A DNA stretch of 64,000 nucleotides, taken from the NCBI GenBank assembly GCA_023459055.1, contig JAEWVR010000004.1:310001-374000 (forward strand). The letters run 5' to 3'. This stretch comes from Fibrobacterota bacterium (GTDB lineage Bacteria > Fibrobacterota > Chitinivibrionia > Chitinivibrionales > Chitinispirillaceae). The notes below the pieces were generated by a model that was not told the DNA's origin, did not search any database, and saw only the letters and a list, made by a program, of their open reading frames with translations. The translations under genes were made by a program, and so were the position numbers. Of this stretch, positions 54,596-62,912 are shown in pieces. Positions within the stretch are counted from its first letter, which is position 1. Each line of letters opens with the position of its first letter.

Positions 54596-55813
54596 CTACT
54601 TCTTCTGCAACACCTTCTGTACCGCCGGAAAACGCAATACTACCGTTGTGCCAAATCCATGCTTTGACTCAATTGAAATACTGCCTTTATGCTTATTCAT
54701 GATAGACTGTGTAACACTTAAACCAAGCCCGGGATTCCCTCTATTTCGCTTTGTAGTAAAAAACGGGATGTATAACTGGGGGAGAGTGTCAGATGCAATA
54801 CCCTGACCCTCATCAGTGATACTTAACAAAACGGAGTTGGTTTCTTTCTTGTACTGCACCGAAAGCGTAATCTTCTGCGACCGTTCAGTAAGCGCTTCAC
54901 AGGCATTTTTTATGACATTGACAATTGCCTGCTGTACCAGACGCAAGTACGCCATTACATGTGGAATATCATGATCATACTGAACAATAAAATCTGATGT
55001 ACTCTTCCTGATGATATCGTCACAGAGCATCAATGATGATTTAATAATTGAGACAATGTTGCAATCAGTCATTTTTTCTGTTGAGTCAATACGTACAAAA
55101 TCCCTGATTGCAGATATCGTTCTGTCAATCCTGTCTGAGCTGGATAATATATTGTCAAGAAGATTTCTGACATTCTGACTCAGTGATGCAATATCCTGAC
55201 CATGAATAACTATATCTGATGAATCCAGGGTGTTACTTTCAATGTATTCATATACTTCATTCCAGATATCCCGGACAAGGTCAGTACTTAATGAAATGAT
55301 ATTATTTGGATTGTTGATTTCATGCGCAATACCCGAAATCAGCGTGCTGAGCGCTGCTATATTGTCAACTTGTTGTGTACTGTTATCTGTAGTAGTGTCT
55401 GTGCTATGCTGCAATGATGTGCTTTCCTTGATAATACAAGTAGCAAAAAGTGTTCCGTCACTATCCTGCACTGATATGTTAAGGACTACCGGTATTGTTT
55501 TATTTTCGGCTGTTGTCAGGTATGTCTGGTATGGACCGTTTTTATGACTGATGCAATCACGCAGCACCTGCTCATAAAAACCGTCCGGCTCTCTTTTAAA
55601 AAGTAAATTAGGGTAAAGTGATACTAACGATTCTTTTGAATATCCGCTAAGTGTAAGAAATGCGTTATTTGCATAGGCACAGGAATCCAACTGAATGAAA
55701 TCATCGTGAAGATAGAAACTATGGATGAAAATACCGTCACTCAGTGTCTCAAAAATCGATTCAAAAGATGAATTAAATGGTTTTTTTAATGTAAAAGCAT
55801 CAATGGTGTTCAT
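54596..55813 (-). CDS. PAS-containing sensor histidine kinase
   Basis: 405 residues, soluble: an N-terminal PAS domain (about 18-135; CAYANNAFLTLSGYSKES), a HisKA helix with ISGIAHEINNPNNII, and HATPase_c with VIKNACEALTE, ITDEGQGIA and GNPGLGLSVTQSIMNKHKGS. No transmembrane segment, receiver or response-regulator gene is adjacent, so it is an orphan kinase. It is convergent with asrC (32 bases apart) and lies upstream of nothing obvious on its own strand. Its signal is unknown. Confidence 0.9.
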   Translation of the reverse strand: MNTIDAFTLKKPFNSSFESIFETLSDGIFIHSFYLHDDFIQLDSCAYANNAFLTLSGYSKESLVSLYPNLLFKREPDGFYEQVLRDCISHKNGPYQTYLTTAENKTIPVVLNISVQDSDGTLFATCIIKESTSLQHSTDTTTDNSTQQVDNIAALSTLISGIAHEINNPNNIISLSTDLVRDIWNEVYEYIESNTLDSSDIVIHGQDIASLSQNVRNLLDNILSSSDRIDRTISAIRDFVRIDSTEKMTDCNIVSIIKSSLMLCDDIIRKSTSDFIVQYDHDIPHVMAYLRLVQQAIVNVIKNACEALTERSQKITLSVQYKKETNSVLLSITDEGQGIASDTLPQLYIPFFTTKRNRGNPGLGLSVTQSIMNKHKGSISIESKHGFGTTVVLRFPAVQKVLQKK

Positions 55814-55920
55814 ATACCAGACTCTTTGTGAAATGACAAATGGTAGTGTGTGTAAGGATATTATATGCTAAGTTCAGGCACTAATCAAGGGGCAAGATCC
55901 GGGTTTTCAATGACGGTATC

Positions 55921-55945
55921 AAACCGGTCCATCAGGCACCGGTTT
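55921..55945. terminator. Small hairpin after pyrF
   Basis: AAACCGGT and ACCGGTTT form an eight-base-pair stem with a nine-base loop, 24 bases past the pyrF stop. There is no T-run on the minus strand, so function is uncertain. Confidence 0.35.
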
Positions 55946-55968
55946 AACTCTATAATTTATAAACACTA

Positions 55969-56790
55969 TTATGTTATGGTCCTTGCAGCATTAATAGCAT
56001 CACGCTGTCTGATTGCAGCTTCTCTGGCTTTTTCTGCAAATGCTGCAGATGAATCCGCATGAATAATCGCACGTGATGAATTTATTATCAACCCGGTACC
56101 TGTTGCATCCGAACCGTTCTGCATTACACTGTTGATATCACCACCCTGTGCTCCGATTCCAGGAACAAGGAATGTGATATCAGGTGCTGATGCCCGAATC
56201 ACTTTCATCTCATCGGGATGCGTTGCACCAACAACAATACAGACGTTGCCATGTTTATTCCATTCATTTTGAGCTTTTTCAGCAACGATCTGAAAGAGGG
56301 GCTTTCCATTGATATGCAGGTTCTGAAAATCTGCAGATCCCGGATTTGATGTCTTACAAAGAACGACCACTCCTTTGTCGTGAAATTTAAGAAACGATTC
56401 AAGTGTATCGGATCCCATATAAGGATTTACTGTAAGCGCATCTGCTTCGTATCGTGTAAAAGCTTCCTTCGCATACATATCTGCAGTGCTACCGATATCA
56501 TTTCTTTTTGCGTCAAGAATGACCGGGATACCCGGATATGTTTTGTGTATATAGTCAATGGTCAACTTTAGTTCATTCTCTGCTCCGACCGCGGCATAAT
56601 AGGCAATCTGTGGTTTAAAGCAGCAGACGCAATCCGCAGTTGCATCAATAATCGCTTTGTTGAAGGCGAAGATATGCTTTATATCACCCTGTAAATGTGG
56701 TGGAAATTTTGTCATGTCCGGATCAAGCCCGACACAGAGAAATGAATTGTTTTTTACTGATGAGGCCCGTAACGATTTCATGAAATTCAT
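55969..56790 (-). CDS. pyrF: Orotidine 5'-phosphate decarboxylase
   Basis: 273 residues, the longer group-2 type. It makes UMP in the last step of pyrimidine synthesis. Motifs: FLCVGLDPDMTKFP at the start, the catalytic D-x-K-x-x-D in ILDAKRNDIGST, NPYMGSDTLESF, and the phosphate-binding LVPGIGAQGGD. AAGGAG about 11 bases upstream supports ATG 56790. It is alone on its strand between a kinase and a zinc-ribbon gene, with no other pyr gene nearby. Confidence 0.96.
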   Translation of the reverse strand: MNFMKSLRASSVKNNSFLCVGLDPDMTKFPPHLQGDIKHIFAFNKAIIDATADCVCCFKPQIAYYAAVGAENELKLTIDYIHKTYPGIPVILDAKRNDIGSTADMYAKEAFTRYEADALTVNPYMGSDTLESFLKFHDKGVVVLCKTSNPGSADFQNLHINGKPLFQIVAEKAQNEWNKHGNVCIVVGATHPDEMKVIRASAPDITFLVPGIGAQGGDINSVMQNGSDATGTGLIINSSRAIIHADSSAAFAEKAREAAIRQRDAINAARTIT

Positions 56791-56881
56791 ATGTGTAAAA
56801 CTCCTTTTATGTCAAGTAAGGCCGGATGCAACCACTGGTAATAAATTGAAGAGATTTGTTGTATTTACAATGTGTGTTTTA

Positions 56882-56938
56882 AAGTCCCCCTGCGGGAGCC
56901 CCTTGGGAACACCTGTCGAGGTGGGATTTAGGGGGCGT
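56882..56938. repeat. Interrupted arm of the family A repeat
   Basis: AAGTCCCCCTGCGGG (56882-56896) and GGATTTAGGGGGCG (56924-56937) are the two parts of the family A right arm. They are split by a 27-base segment (56897-56923: AGCCCCTTGGGAACACCTGT then CGAGGTG). No matching opposite arm is nearby. Confidence 0.75.
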
Positions 56939-57039
56939 GATACGTGCAGTAAGTTTAACAATTGCATAATAAGCCGACCTATGTGGTTAAATCTTTTTTC
57001 CACTTAAAAATTACCTGAATGTTTCATTGAAAACAAGAA

Positions 57040-57378
57040 TTATTTATCGTTGTTGGTACCGCAATAGACACAGAGGGATCTACGCTGGATCAGATTCTTT
57101 CCACATTTTCTGCATTTTCTAACCTGCGGTTCGATGTGCTGCTCAGTAATTACATTTTTATCTGAAAACTCATTGATTTTTCTACTTATTTCTTCATCAG
57201 TAACGTTGAGCCGCTCTTTGATAACATCATACAGTGCAGCGTTCACAAGCAGCAGTTTACTTAAACGTTCCTCAAGTTCAAGAATGCGCTCCTCAACATT
57301 AGAGATTGATCGGGTACGGAGAGGATTTTTCTCAACCGGTTTATCCGGATGCCTGATATCCATGTAGAAATTTCCCAT
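57040..57378 (-). CDS. Small protein with C-terminal zinc ribbon, function unknown
   Basis: 112 residues. A helical middle part (RILELEERLSKLLLVNAALYD) is followed by a C-terminal CxxC-x11-CxxC zinc ribbon (CRKCGK then CVYCG). GGAG eight bases before ATG 57378 gives a good start. I do not recognise the family. The helical segment plus ribbon suggests a small nucleic-acid or protein-binding factor, but nothing in the context (pyrF and an N-acetyltransferase-like gene) narrows this. Confidence 0.7.
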   Translation of the reverse strand: MGNFYMDIRHPDKPVEKNPLRTRSISNVEERILELEERLSKLLLVNAALYDVIKERLNVTDEEISRKINEFSDKNVITEQHIEPQVRKCRKCGKNLIQRRSLCVYCGTNNDK

Positions 57379-57585
57379 GCCACAACTCCCGGAACTTTTG
57401 TTGAAAGAAAATACGATCTGTACCAGATATTAAAAAAATTGTATCGTAATTGTAGCGAAAAAGCAATCCTCCTGGTATAGTTCGAAAACTATATTAAGAC
57501 TGCATTTTTCGTGTTATTTCGTGTTATTATTAATTTAAACGATACTATATAGCACGATATCACAAATCTTTAACCGGATAATTCA

Positions 57586-58416
57586 ATGCTTTTCTCGCAT
57601 GATGCTCCATTTCTTGTAATTACCGACAGGGTGATTCTGGACAAATTCCTGACTCGTCACAATATCGACTGCTCAGTAGATAAAATCCTGTTGATGCATA
57701 AAATTGCTGATGCCTTCTCGAAGATACCCTACGAAAATTTGACAAAAATTATTAAGAGTGATGGGGTGATGAGTATACGTTCGGCGATGCGTTACCCTGA
57801 TGAACTGCTTGGTGATTATCTTCGATGGGGGACCGGAGGGACCTGTTTCTCTCTGACCGCTGCAATTATCGCCGTCTACAACGCTTGTGGTATAGAAGCA
57901 CATCCCGTCCTCGCCGATCGTCACTATGGTGTTGATACGCATTGCGGTCTGGTGCTTGTGACTGCTGCCGGCGTGCATCTGCTTGATCCAGGGTATCTGC
58001 TCTTTATTCCAACCCTGCTGCCATCACTGGGAAAAACATCAGTTGACACAGGGTATAATACCATTGAACTTGTACCCCTGCCAGGTGGAGAAAAACTCGA
58101 GTTATATACTGTTGTCAAGGGTAACCGCAAATTACGTCTTGTTTACAAAACTGCACTTGTATCAGCAGAACGGTTTGAGAAAGCATGGGAAGAATCGTTC
58201 AAATGGGAAATGATGACCTATCCGGTGTTGACTCGAGTCAGTGCAGGACATCATCAGTATATTCAGGGAAATAAACTTGCTATCCGGACTGATGAAAAAA
58301 CACATCGTATGGAATTGACAGTGGAAAACGAAATCGACTATATCGCAAACAATCTCGGTTTAAACCGGGATATTGTAAAAAAAGCATTCGGAGTAATAAA
58401 AAATGGCAGACATTAA
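57586..58416 (+). CDS. Arylamine N-acetyltransferase-like protein
   Basis: 276 residues with the cysteine-protease-like NAT core: KIPYENL (the NAT 'PFENL' motif), Cys87 in GGTCFSLT, His119 in DTHCGLVL and Asp134 in HLLDPGY. The spacing fits the Cys-His-Asp triad of NAT and the related transglutaminase fold. NATs acetylate aromatic amines or hydrazines from acetyl-CoA, and some make amide bonds in natural products. Sequence outside the core is unlike classical NAT, so the acyl donor and acceptor are open. Its stop overlaps the start of the DUF4416 gene by 14 bases. Confidence 0.72.
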   Translation: MLFSHDAPFLVITDRVILDKFLTRHNIDCSVDKILLMHKIADAFSKIPYENLTKIIKSDGVMSIRSAMRYPDELLGDYLRWGTGGTCFSLTAAIIAVYNACGIEAHPVLADRHYGVDTHCGLVLVTAAGVHLLDPGYLLFIPTLLPSLGKTSVDTGYNTIELVPLPGGEKLELYTVVKGNRKLRLVYKTALVSAERFEKAWEESFKWEMMTYPVLTRVSAGHHQYIQGNKLAIRTDEKTHRMELTVENEIDYIANNLGLNRDIVKKAFGVIKNGRH

Positions 58417-58951
58417 ACAAGTTCAACCTGTCAAGTTTTTTATCGCGTCGCTCTATAGCAGTAAAGATATGCTTGTCAAAGCATCAATAATTGCAAAAGA
58501 TCGCTGGGGTGAGATTGATTATGAAAGCACCGATTTTCCATTTGATGTCACCGATTATTATAAACCGGAGATGGGTGATAGTATCAATCGTAAACTGCTT
58601 GTTTTCCAGACGCTCTATAATCCCATATTGCTTGTTGATATGAAACTTGAGTGCAATGCAATAGAAAATGAACTGGCTGTTGATGGAAAACGACTGGTCA
58701 ATCTTGATGCCGGCTACCTTGATCATAATAAGGTTGTGCTTGCATCCGCAAAGGAAGCCGGTCAGAAAGTCTACCTTGACAAAGGCATCTATGCCGATCT
58801 TGCCGGCAGGTATAAAAACGGGAAGTATCAGCCGTTTGAGTGGTCGTTTCCGGATTTTCGTGATGGTCGTTATGATAAGGAGCTTGTTGCAATCCGTAAA
58901 CTATATATGAAACAGCTCAAGGTTTGGAGAGATTCGCAACCGTGTCTATAA
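58403..58951 (+). CDS. DUF4416 family protein
   Basis: 182 residues matching DUF4416 along its length: KFFIASLYSSKDML at the start, then EIDYESTDFPFDVTDYYKPE, the central RLVNLDAGYLDHNKVVLAS, KVYLDKGIYADLAGRY and FPDFRDGRYDKELVAIRKLY. The family's role is unknown. GGAG lies upstream of the ATG, which falls inside the end of the N-acetyltransferase-like gene, so the two are coupled. The pair is followed by a terminator. Confidence 0.87.
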   Translation: MADIKQVQPVKFFIASLYSSKDMLVKASIIAKDRWGEIDYESTDFPFDVTDYYKPEMGDSINRKLLVFQTLYNPILLVDMKLECNAIENELAVDGKRLVNLDAGYLDHNKVVLASAKEAGQKVYLDKGIYADLAGRYKNGKYQPFEWSFPDFRDGRYDKELVAIRKLYMKQLKVWRDSQPCL

Positions 58952-58996
58952 AAGCGGGCACTGTTTATAAATGATAAAGAGGCGATATGGAAAATA

Positions 58997-59028
58997 AAAA
59001 AGCAGTTACTTTTCAGTAACCGCTTTTT
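58997..59028. terminator. Bidirectional rho-independent terminator
   Basis: AAAAAGCAGTTACT and AGTAACCGCTTTTT form a 14-base-pair stem with one mismatch and a TTTC loop, flanked by A and T tracts. It serves the DUF4416 gene on the plus strand and the GH10 gene on the minus strand. Confidence 0.9.
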
Positions 59029-59057
59029 CATTAAGCAACACAATCAACAAGGAATAA

Positions 59058-60215
59058 TCACATCTGACCGTTAATTCTGATAAACTGCCCGTTTTTCTCT
59101 ATGCCAACAATCAATTTACCTTTCATATCCTTTACAGATAGCGCAGGCTGTTTTGCCAGCGGCATTGCAGTATGTCTTACAGGAGATATTGTTGAAACCG
59201 GGCCAACCTGCGGGCATGGAGGATTCGGATTTTTTGCAATATAATCTTTCAACCACACCATAGCAGGGCGTTCCGAACCGGAACTGGTTAAAATTCCAGT
59301 ACCTTTTACCCATGTTGCACCATTGATATAGCCCCATACAGTAATACCGGCAACTTTTGGATGATTCCACATTACCGGGATATGTGCTTCAAAATTTGAC
59401 TTCTGTGCAGATCCATCACCTTCATCAGAAATATCATACTCTGTTATATACATTGGTACTTTAATCGCATTTGCGATATCGTCAAGACGACTCTTGAGCG
59501 TTGATGCCGACGTTCCCTTAAGGCCATGAGCCTGAAATCCCACTGCGTCAATAGGTGCACCGGCTGCAATCAGCTTTGGAATTATCTGTTTAATCCAGGT
59601 GATTTCATTTCCCCATTCAAGGGTGTTATAATCGTTATAAATAAGGATTGCTTTTGGCCAGCGTTCACGAGCCATTTTAAAAGCGGTAATAATCCAGTCA
59701 AATCCCGTTGCGCCCGTACCACCAAGTGCATCACGCCATTTTGGTGGCGCATGCTTACCGGCATTGAAATCATTTGGATTTGACATGTATGCTTCGTTGA
59801 CAACATCAATCATGGGACAATCCGGATATTTAGCTTTGGCAGCATCAAACCATTCGGTGATCTCCTTTTTCTGATCTGCTGTTGAAAGTCCATCCATCCA
59901 GCTTGGATATTGTGAACCCCATACAAGTGTATGGAATTTCCAGGGAATATTATTCTGCTTTGCATAGTTGTAAATGCGGTCGCCGCCGCTCCAGTTCATG
60001 TTATTGCGTGAACCTTCAACGGATGCCCACTTATGTTCATTTTCACCTGTGATCTGATTCCAGTATTTACCAAAATCAGAACGCACCTGGCCACTTGTCG
60101 TTATATTTCCCAGAAATTTTGTTGCACCTTTCGCAATTTGAGCATCAGCAGTACCGGCTACCAAAAGACACGCTGCACATGCAGTTCCTACCGATCTTTG
60201 AATAACTTTTTTCAT
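59058..60215 (-). CDS. Secreted GH10 endo-1,4-beta-xylanase
   Basis: 385 residues: signal peptide (1-25, ending GTADA) and a GH10 TIM barrel. Substrate and catalytic motifs are NEHKW, HTLVWGSQYPSW, acid/base Glu141 in DVVNEAY, and nucleophile Glu259 in YITEYDIS, plus WGYINGATW. It cuts the xylan backbone outside the cell. There is no CBM. A short tail after a proline-rich linker contains KDMKGKLIVGIEK, a weak match to type IX sorting tails. ATG 60215 has AGGAG five bases upstream; the upstream frame to 60248 is less likely. A promoter-like sequence lies about 65 bases before it. Confidence 0.93.
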   Translation of the reverse strand: MKKVIQRSVGTACAACLLVAGTADAQIAKGATKFLGNITTSGQVRSDFGKYWNQITGENEHKWASVEGSRNNMNWSGGDRIYNYAKQNNIPWKFHTLVWGSQYPSWMDGLSTADQKKEITEWFDAAKAKYPDCPMIDVVNEAYMSNPNDFNAGKHAPPKWRDALGGTGATGFDWIITAFKMARERWPKAILIYNDYNTLEWGNEITWIKQIIPKLIAAGAPIDAVGFQAHGLKGTSASTLKSRLDDIANAIKVPMYITEYDISDEGDGSAQKSNFEAHIPVMWNHPKVAGITVWGYINGATWVKGTGILTSSGSERPAMVWLKDYIAKNPNPPCPQVGPVSTISPVRHTAMPLAKQPALSVKDMKGKLIVGIEKNGQFIRINGQM

Positions 60216-60710
60216 AAGGACTCCTTTAACGGGCTCGTATATATTCAAATATTCTATAATTACTAAAATTTACATATAATAATGAAACTGCATGATGAAC
60301 TGTCAACCATTAATGTTGTGTCTTTTTGCCAACGGTCGCACTGGTTATTGAATAATATAACGGTAAAATATTAAAAGGTTTTGAATTTTTAAAAATTTCT
60401 GGTAACAAGTGTATACAAGTGTGTGTACGCTGTTTATGGATAAAGATACATATTACTATATTGAACATATATGTAAAGTATGGGAACCAGGGACGAATTA
60501 CCTGAAATGGCAGCAGCTGTCAGACAATAAGCAAGCATACAGGAAAAACGCTACGATAGACATTTGGGATAGAATGAAAAATACCAGAACATTATATGGA
60601 TTAATTGTCAGTGCTATGGTTTCTATTGTATACAACGAAATGGATATCGTCTATGTGCCCGGAAAATGTTTTGAGAGAGTGTTTTATCGGGCACTTATTG
60701 CGAGTGATGT
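60216..60710. other. Spacer upstream of the xylanase gene
   Basis: 495 bases. Contents are the candidate xylanase promoter, a weak third version of the CGTACAC palindrome (GTGTATACAAGTGTGTGTAC, 60409-60428, six-base gap), and a plus-strand frame (60409-60747) that is not convincing as a gene because it lacks a ribosome site and runs into the 3' end of the opposing gene. Confidence 0.45.
60276..60306 (-). promoter_or_regulatory. Candidate promoter for the GH10 xylanase
   Basis: TTGACA (60306-60301) and TATTAT (60281-60276) on the minus strand. Both boxes are good, but the spacer is 19 bases. Confidence 0.4.
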
Positions 60711-62348
60711 TTATCTGAATGACACCAGTTTGTTTTCTTTTCGTTGATTCATATAGCACAGTTTTATCCAGTCGGCTGAGCGGGCTGTAAATGCGATCGT
60801 GCATTCATCAATAGCACCTTTGAATGGATAATTTCCATCGGATTCCGTCCCGATTCTAAACGCGGATGTATTGGATATTTGAGTGACACTGTTCATATCG
60901 CCGGAATAGGTATATGGAACACTTTCTCCATCGATATAAAGCCTGCTGCTGGTGTTTCCTGATCTGTCAAAGACAACTGCCACATGATGCCAGGAGGTTA
61001 GATCTCTGATGATCGCGGTTGAATACAACATGTAGAATCCGCTAGAATCTGACCAGCTTGTGGCTGTATCTGTTGCAATATATGCATGAAGCTGATTATA
61101 CTGATCAAAACTGAGACTCCATCCGTAGGTTTTTGATGGATAACCACCGATACTTTTGGCTGCTATTGTTTGTAAACCGGTATCCGCGCGCCTGACCCAT
61201 GCACTCACTGTAAAATCAGATAACCCTGGGTTGAGAATGTTTCCCATTTCGCAATATGTGGAACTATCAGAGAATAATTGTGCATTGTTAATAACGCCAT
61301 TAATACCGGGCAGGGCATTATTTCGTACTCCTGTAAATCGATGCACGGACGCATCTGCAGCAGATGCTGATTCATTAAGGTGCCACACACCCATATACCT
61401 GTTTGATGTATCAAATACCGGTACAAATAATGGTGAAAGTGTATTTGAGTTACCGTAGTACAGGACTAATTGCTGTAGTGAATTACCGTAGATTGTATCA
61501 ACTTTAACCCATAGTGTTGCTGTTTCTGTGGATGGATCCCAACGTTCGAATTCATGAGGAAGTATTGTATTATCCTGCTTTGCGAAAAAAAGATCATATC
61601 CATTTGCTGTTGCGTTTTTAAATGTAAATACCGATCCTGTTAGCCTTACCAGTAGCGGAAATGATGTTACCGTACCGGCAACGTCTGCGCCACCTGATGT
61701 TGTGTTTATGGTAATTGTCTGTGAATATTGCCATTGCAAATTGTAAATGACTGAAGTATCTGAAGAACGGACATCAACGTTGTACCGGATTTCTTTCTGC
61801 AGAGTGTCTGTCCCTGTTGTAAAATTAACAGTCGGAACGGTTCCGGCTGGTACAGAATCAAGGGAAACAAAGCCGGTCGTTGTTGAATTAGATGGTTGTG
61901 ATACAATTGTTGTACCAGGGATATAGAAAAAACCGCTTGAAAACTCAGCTTTATCAGGAATTGGTATTTTTATTGTTCCTGTGGTCTGGAGTGTGTCAAC
62001 TTGTAATGTGATACTGTCATCCTTTACAATTGTATTACTGATCATGCATCTGGTTAATTCTGACGTATCAACTGCAGAGATTACATATTCACCAAAATCA
62101 AGTTTGTTAAAAACGTATTCCCCGTTCTCGTTTGTATAAACAATGTGTATTAAGTCTTTTCTGGAAAGACCATGGATATAGTCTGATGGAATACAGCGGA
62201 CAAGTGCGTTTTTCGCAGCAGTACCGTTGTCATGCACCAGAATACCTGCTACACGGGCATTGCCTGTGTCAGCAGTCCCTCCGGTAATTGGTCCGGCTAC
62301 GCATCGTAAAAACAGCAATGTCGCTGCTAGTAGTAACAATCTATTCAT
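60711..62348 (-). CDS. DUF2341 and LamG-domain lipoprotein
   Basis: 545 residues with a lipoprotein signal (lipobox LFLRC, Cys16). Next comes a carboxypeptidase-regulatory-like beta domain (about 30-100; VAGILVHDNG, YTNENGEYVFNKLDFGEY), then DUF2341 (about 205-310; FPLLVRLTG to LVLYYGNS). A C-terminal LamG/concanavalin-like domain follows (about 325-535; GVWHLNESASAAD, FTVSAWVRRADTG, WHHVAVVFDRSG). This layout is common in cell-surface proteins of Fibrobacterota and suggests glycan binding or adhesion. No catalytic residues are evident. It lies downstream of the TIGR02147 regulator gene on the same strand, with a palindromic site between them. Confidence 0.85.
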   Translation of the reverse strand: MNRLLLLAATLLFLRCVAGPITGGTADTGNARVAGILVHDNGTAAKNALVRCIPSDYIHGLSRKDLIHIVYTNENGEYVFNKLDFGEYVISAVDTSELTRCMISNTIVKDDSITLQVDTLQTTGTIKIPIPDKAEFSSGFFYIPGTTIVSQPSNSTTTGFVSLDSVPAGTVPTVNFTTGTDTLQKEIRYNVDVRSSDTSVIYNLQWQYSQTITINTTSGGADVAGTVTSFPLLVRLTGSVFTFKNATANGYDLFFAKQDNTILPHEFERWDPSTETATLWVKVDTIYGNSLQQLVLYYGNSNTLSPLFVPVFDTSNRYMGVWHLNESASAADASVHRFTGVRNNALPGINGVINNAQLFSDSSTYCEMGNILNPGLSDFTVSAWVRRADTGLQTIAAKSIGGYPSKTYGWSLSFDQYNQLHAYIATDTATSWSDSSGFYMLYSTAIIRDLTSWHHVAVVFDRSGNTSSRLYIDGESVPYTYSGDMNSVTQISNTSAFRIGTESDGNYPFKGAIDECTIAFTARSADWIKLCYMNQRKENKLVSFR

Positions 62349-62912
62349 TTTCTAATGACCTGCACAGTTGCTGATGTTATTCTGAACCGGTTTTTACAGT
62401 TCGTTCCTGGTAACAATGTTTTGATGTCTGATCTAACAAACCAATAGTATCATAAACGTCTGGATACATGGCTCTCATTAGATAAAAATTTTAATACGAA
62501 AATTAGACAGAACTGACCGCACGTGTGTTGTGTGTGTGAATTTTGTTTTCCCGCTTCTTTTGGAAAACCTCTATCGAGTCAGGTGAATGTCATGCTTAAA
62601 ACCAGTACAACAAATTAAGTAACAGTGCATCCAAAGCATCATTCCCCTATGGTAATTAAGTATCTTTATGCCTAATATATTCAAAAACGAATGAAAAATC
62701 AGAACATTTCATCCTTCATATATATAATAAACGTACACATGTAGTGTACACCTTCATTGCAAGACAAGTTTCTCCTCTGCTGATTACCCCGCAAAAGTAC
62801 TGTATGTGTGATTTCCCATACTTTGCAGTATTACAAATCAATAGTTTTCAATGGGTTTGAATATATAAATAGTTTGGTAACATATATGATAACGTTGTCA
62901 ATACATGTGCAT
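62349..62912. other. Spacer between the regulator and the DUF2341 lipoprotein gene
   Basis: 564 bases without a supported gene. It contains the palindrome at 62732-62751. No clear terminator after the regulator and no strong sigma70 promoter for the lipoprotein gene were recognised. Confidence 0.5.
62732..62751 (+). promoter_or_regulatory. Palindromic operator candidate, site 1
   Basis: CGTACACATGTAGTGTACAC: a perfect GTACAC-N5-GTGTAC inverted repeat. It lies 384 bases upstream of the DUF2341 gene. It matches site 2 (63812-63831, minus strand) at all 15 bases outside the five-base centre. Confidence 0.6.

Noticed and set aside
56812..57003. Minus-strand frame of 63 codons containing the interrupted repeat
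   Set aside because: Its coding sequence is largely the repeat arm and insertion, so it is a by-product of the element.
57507..57526. Tandem TTTCGTGTTA repeated twice upstream of the NAT-like gene
   Set aside because: Only two ten-base units; could be chance and has no link to a known site.
60409..60747. Plus-strand frame of 112 codons between the xylanase and lipoprotein genes
   Set aside because: No ribosome site, no recognisable motif, and its end overlaps the 3' end of a well-supported opposing gene.
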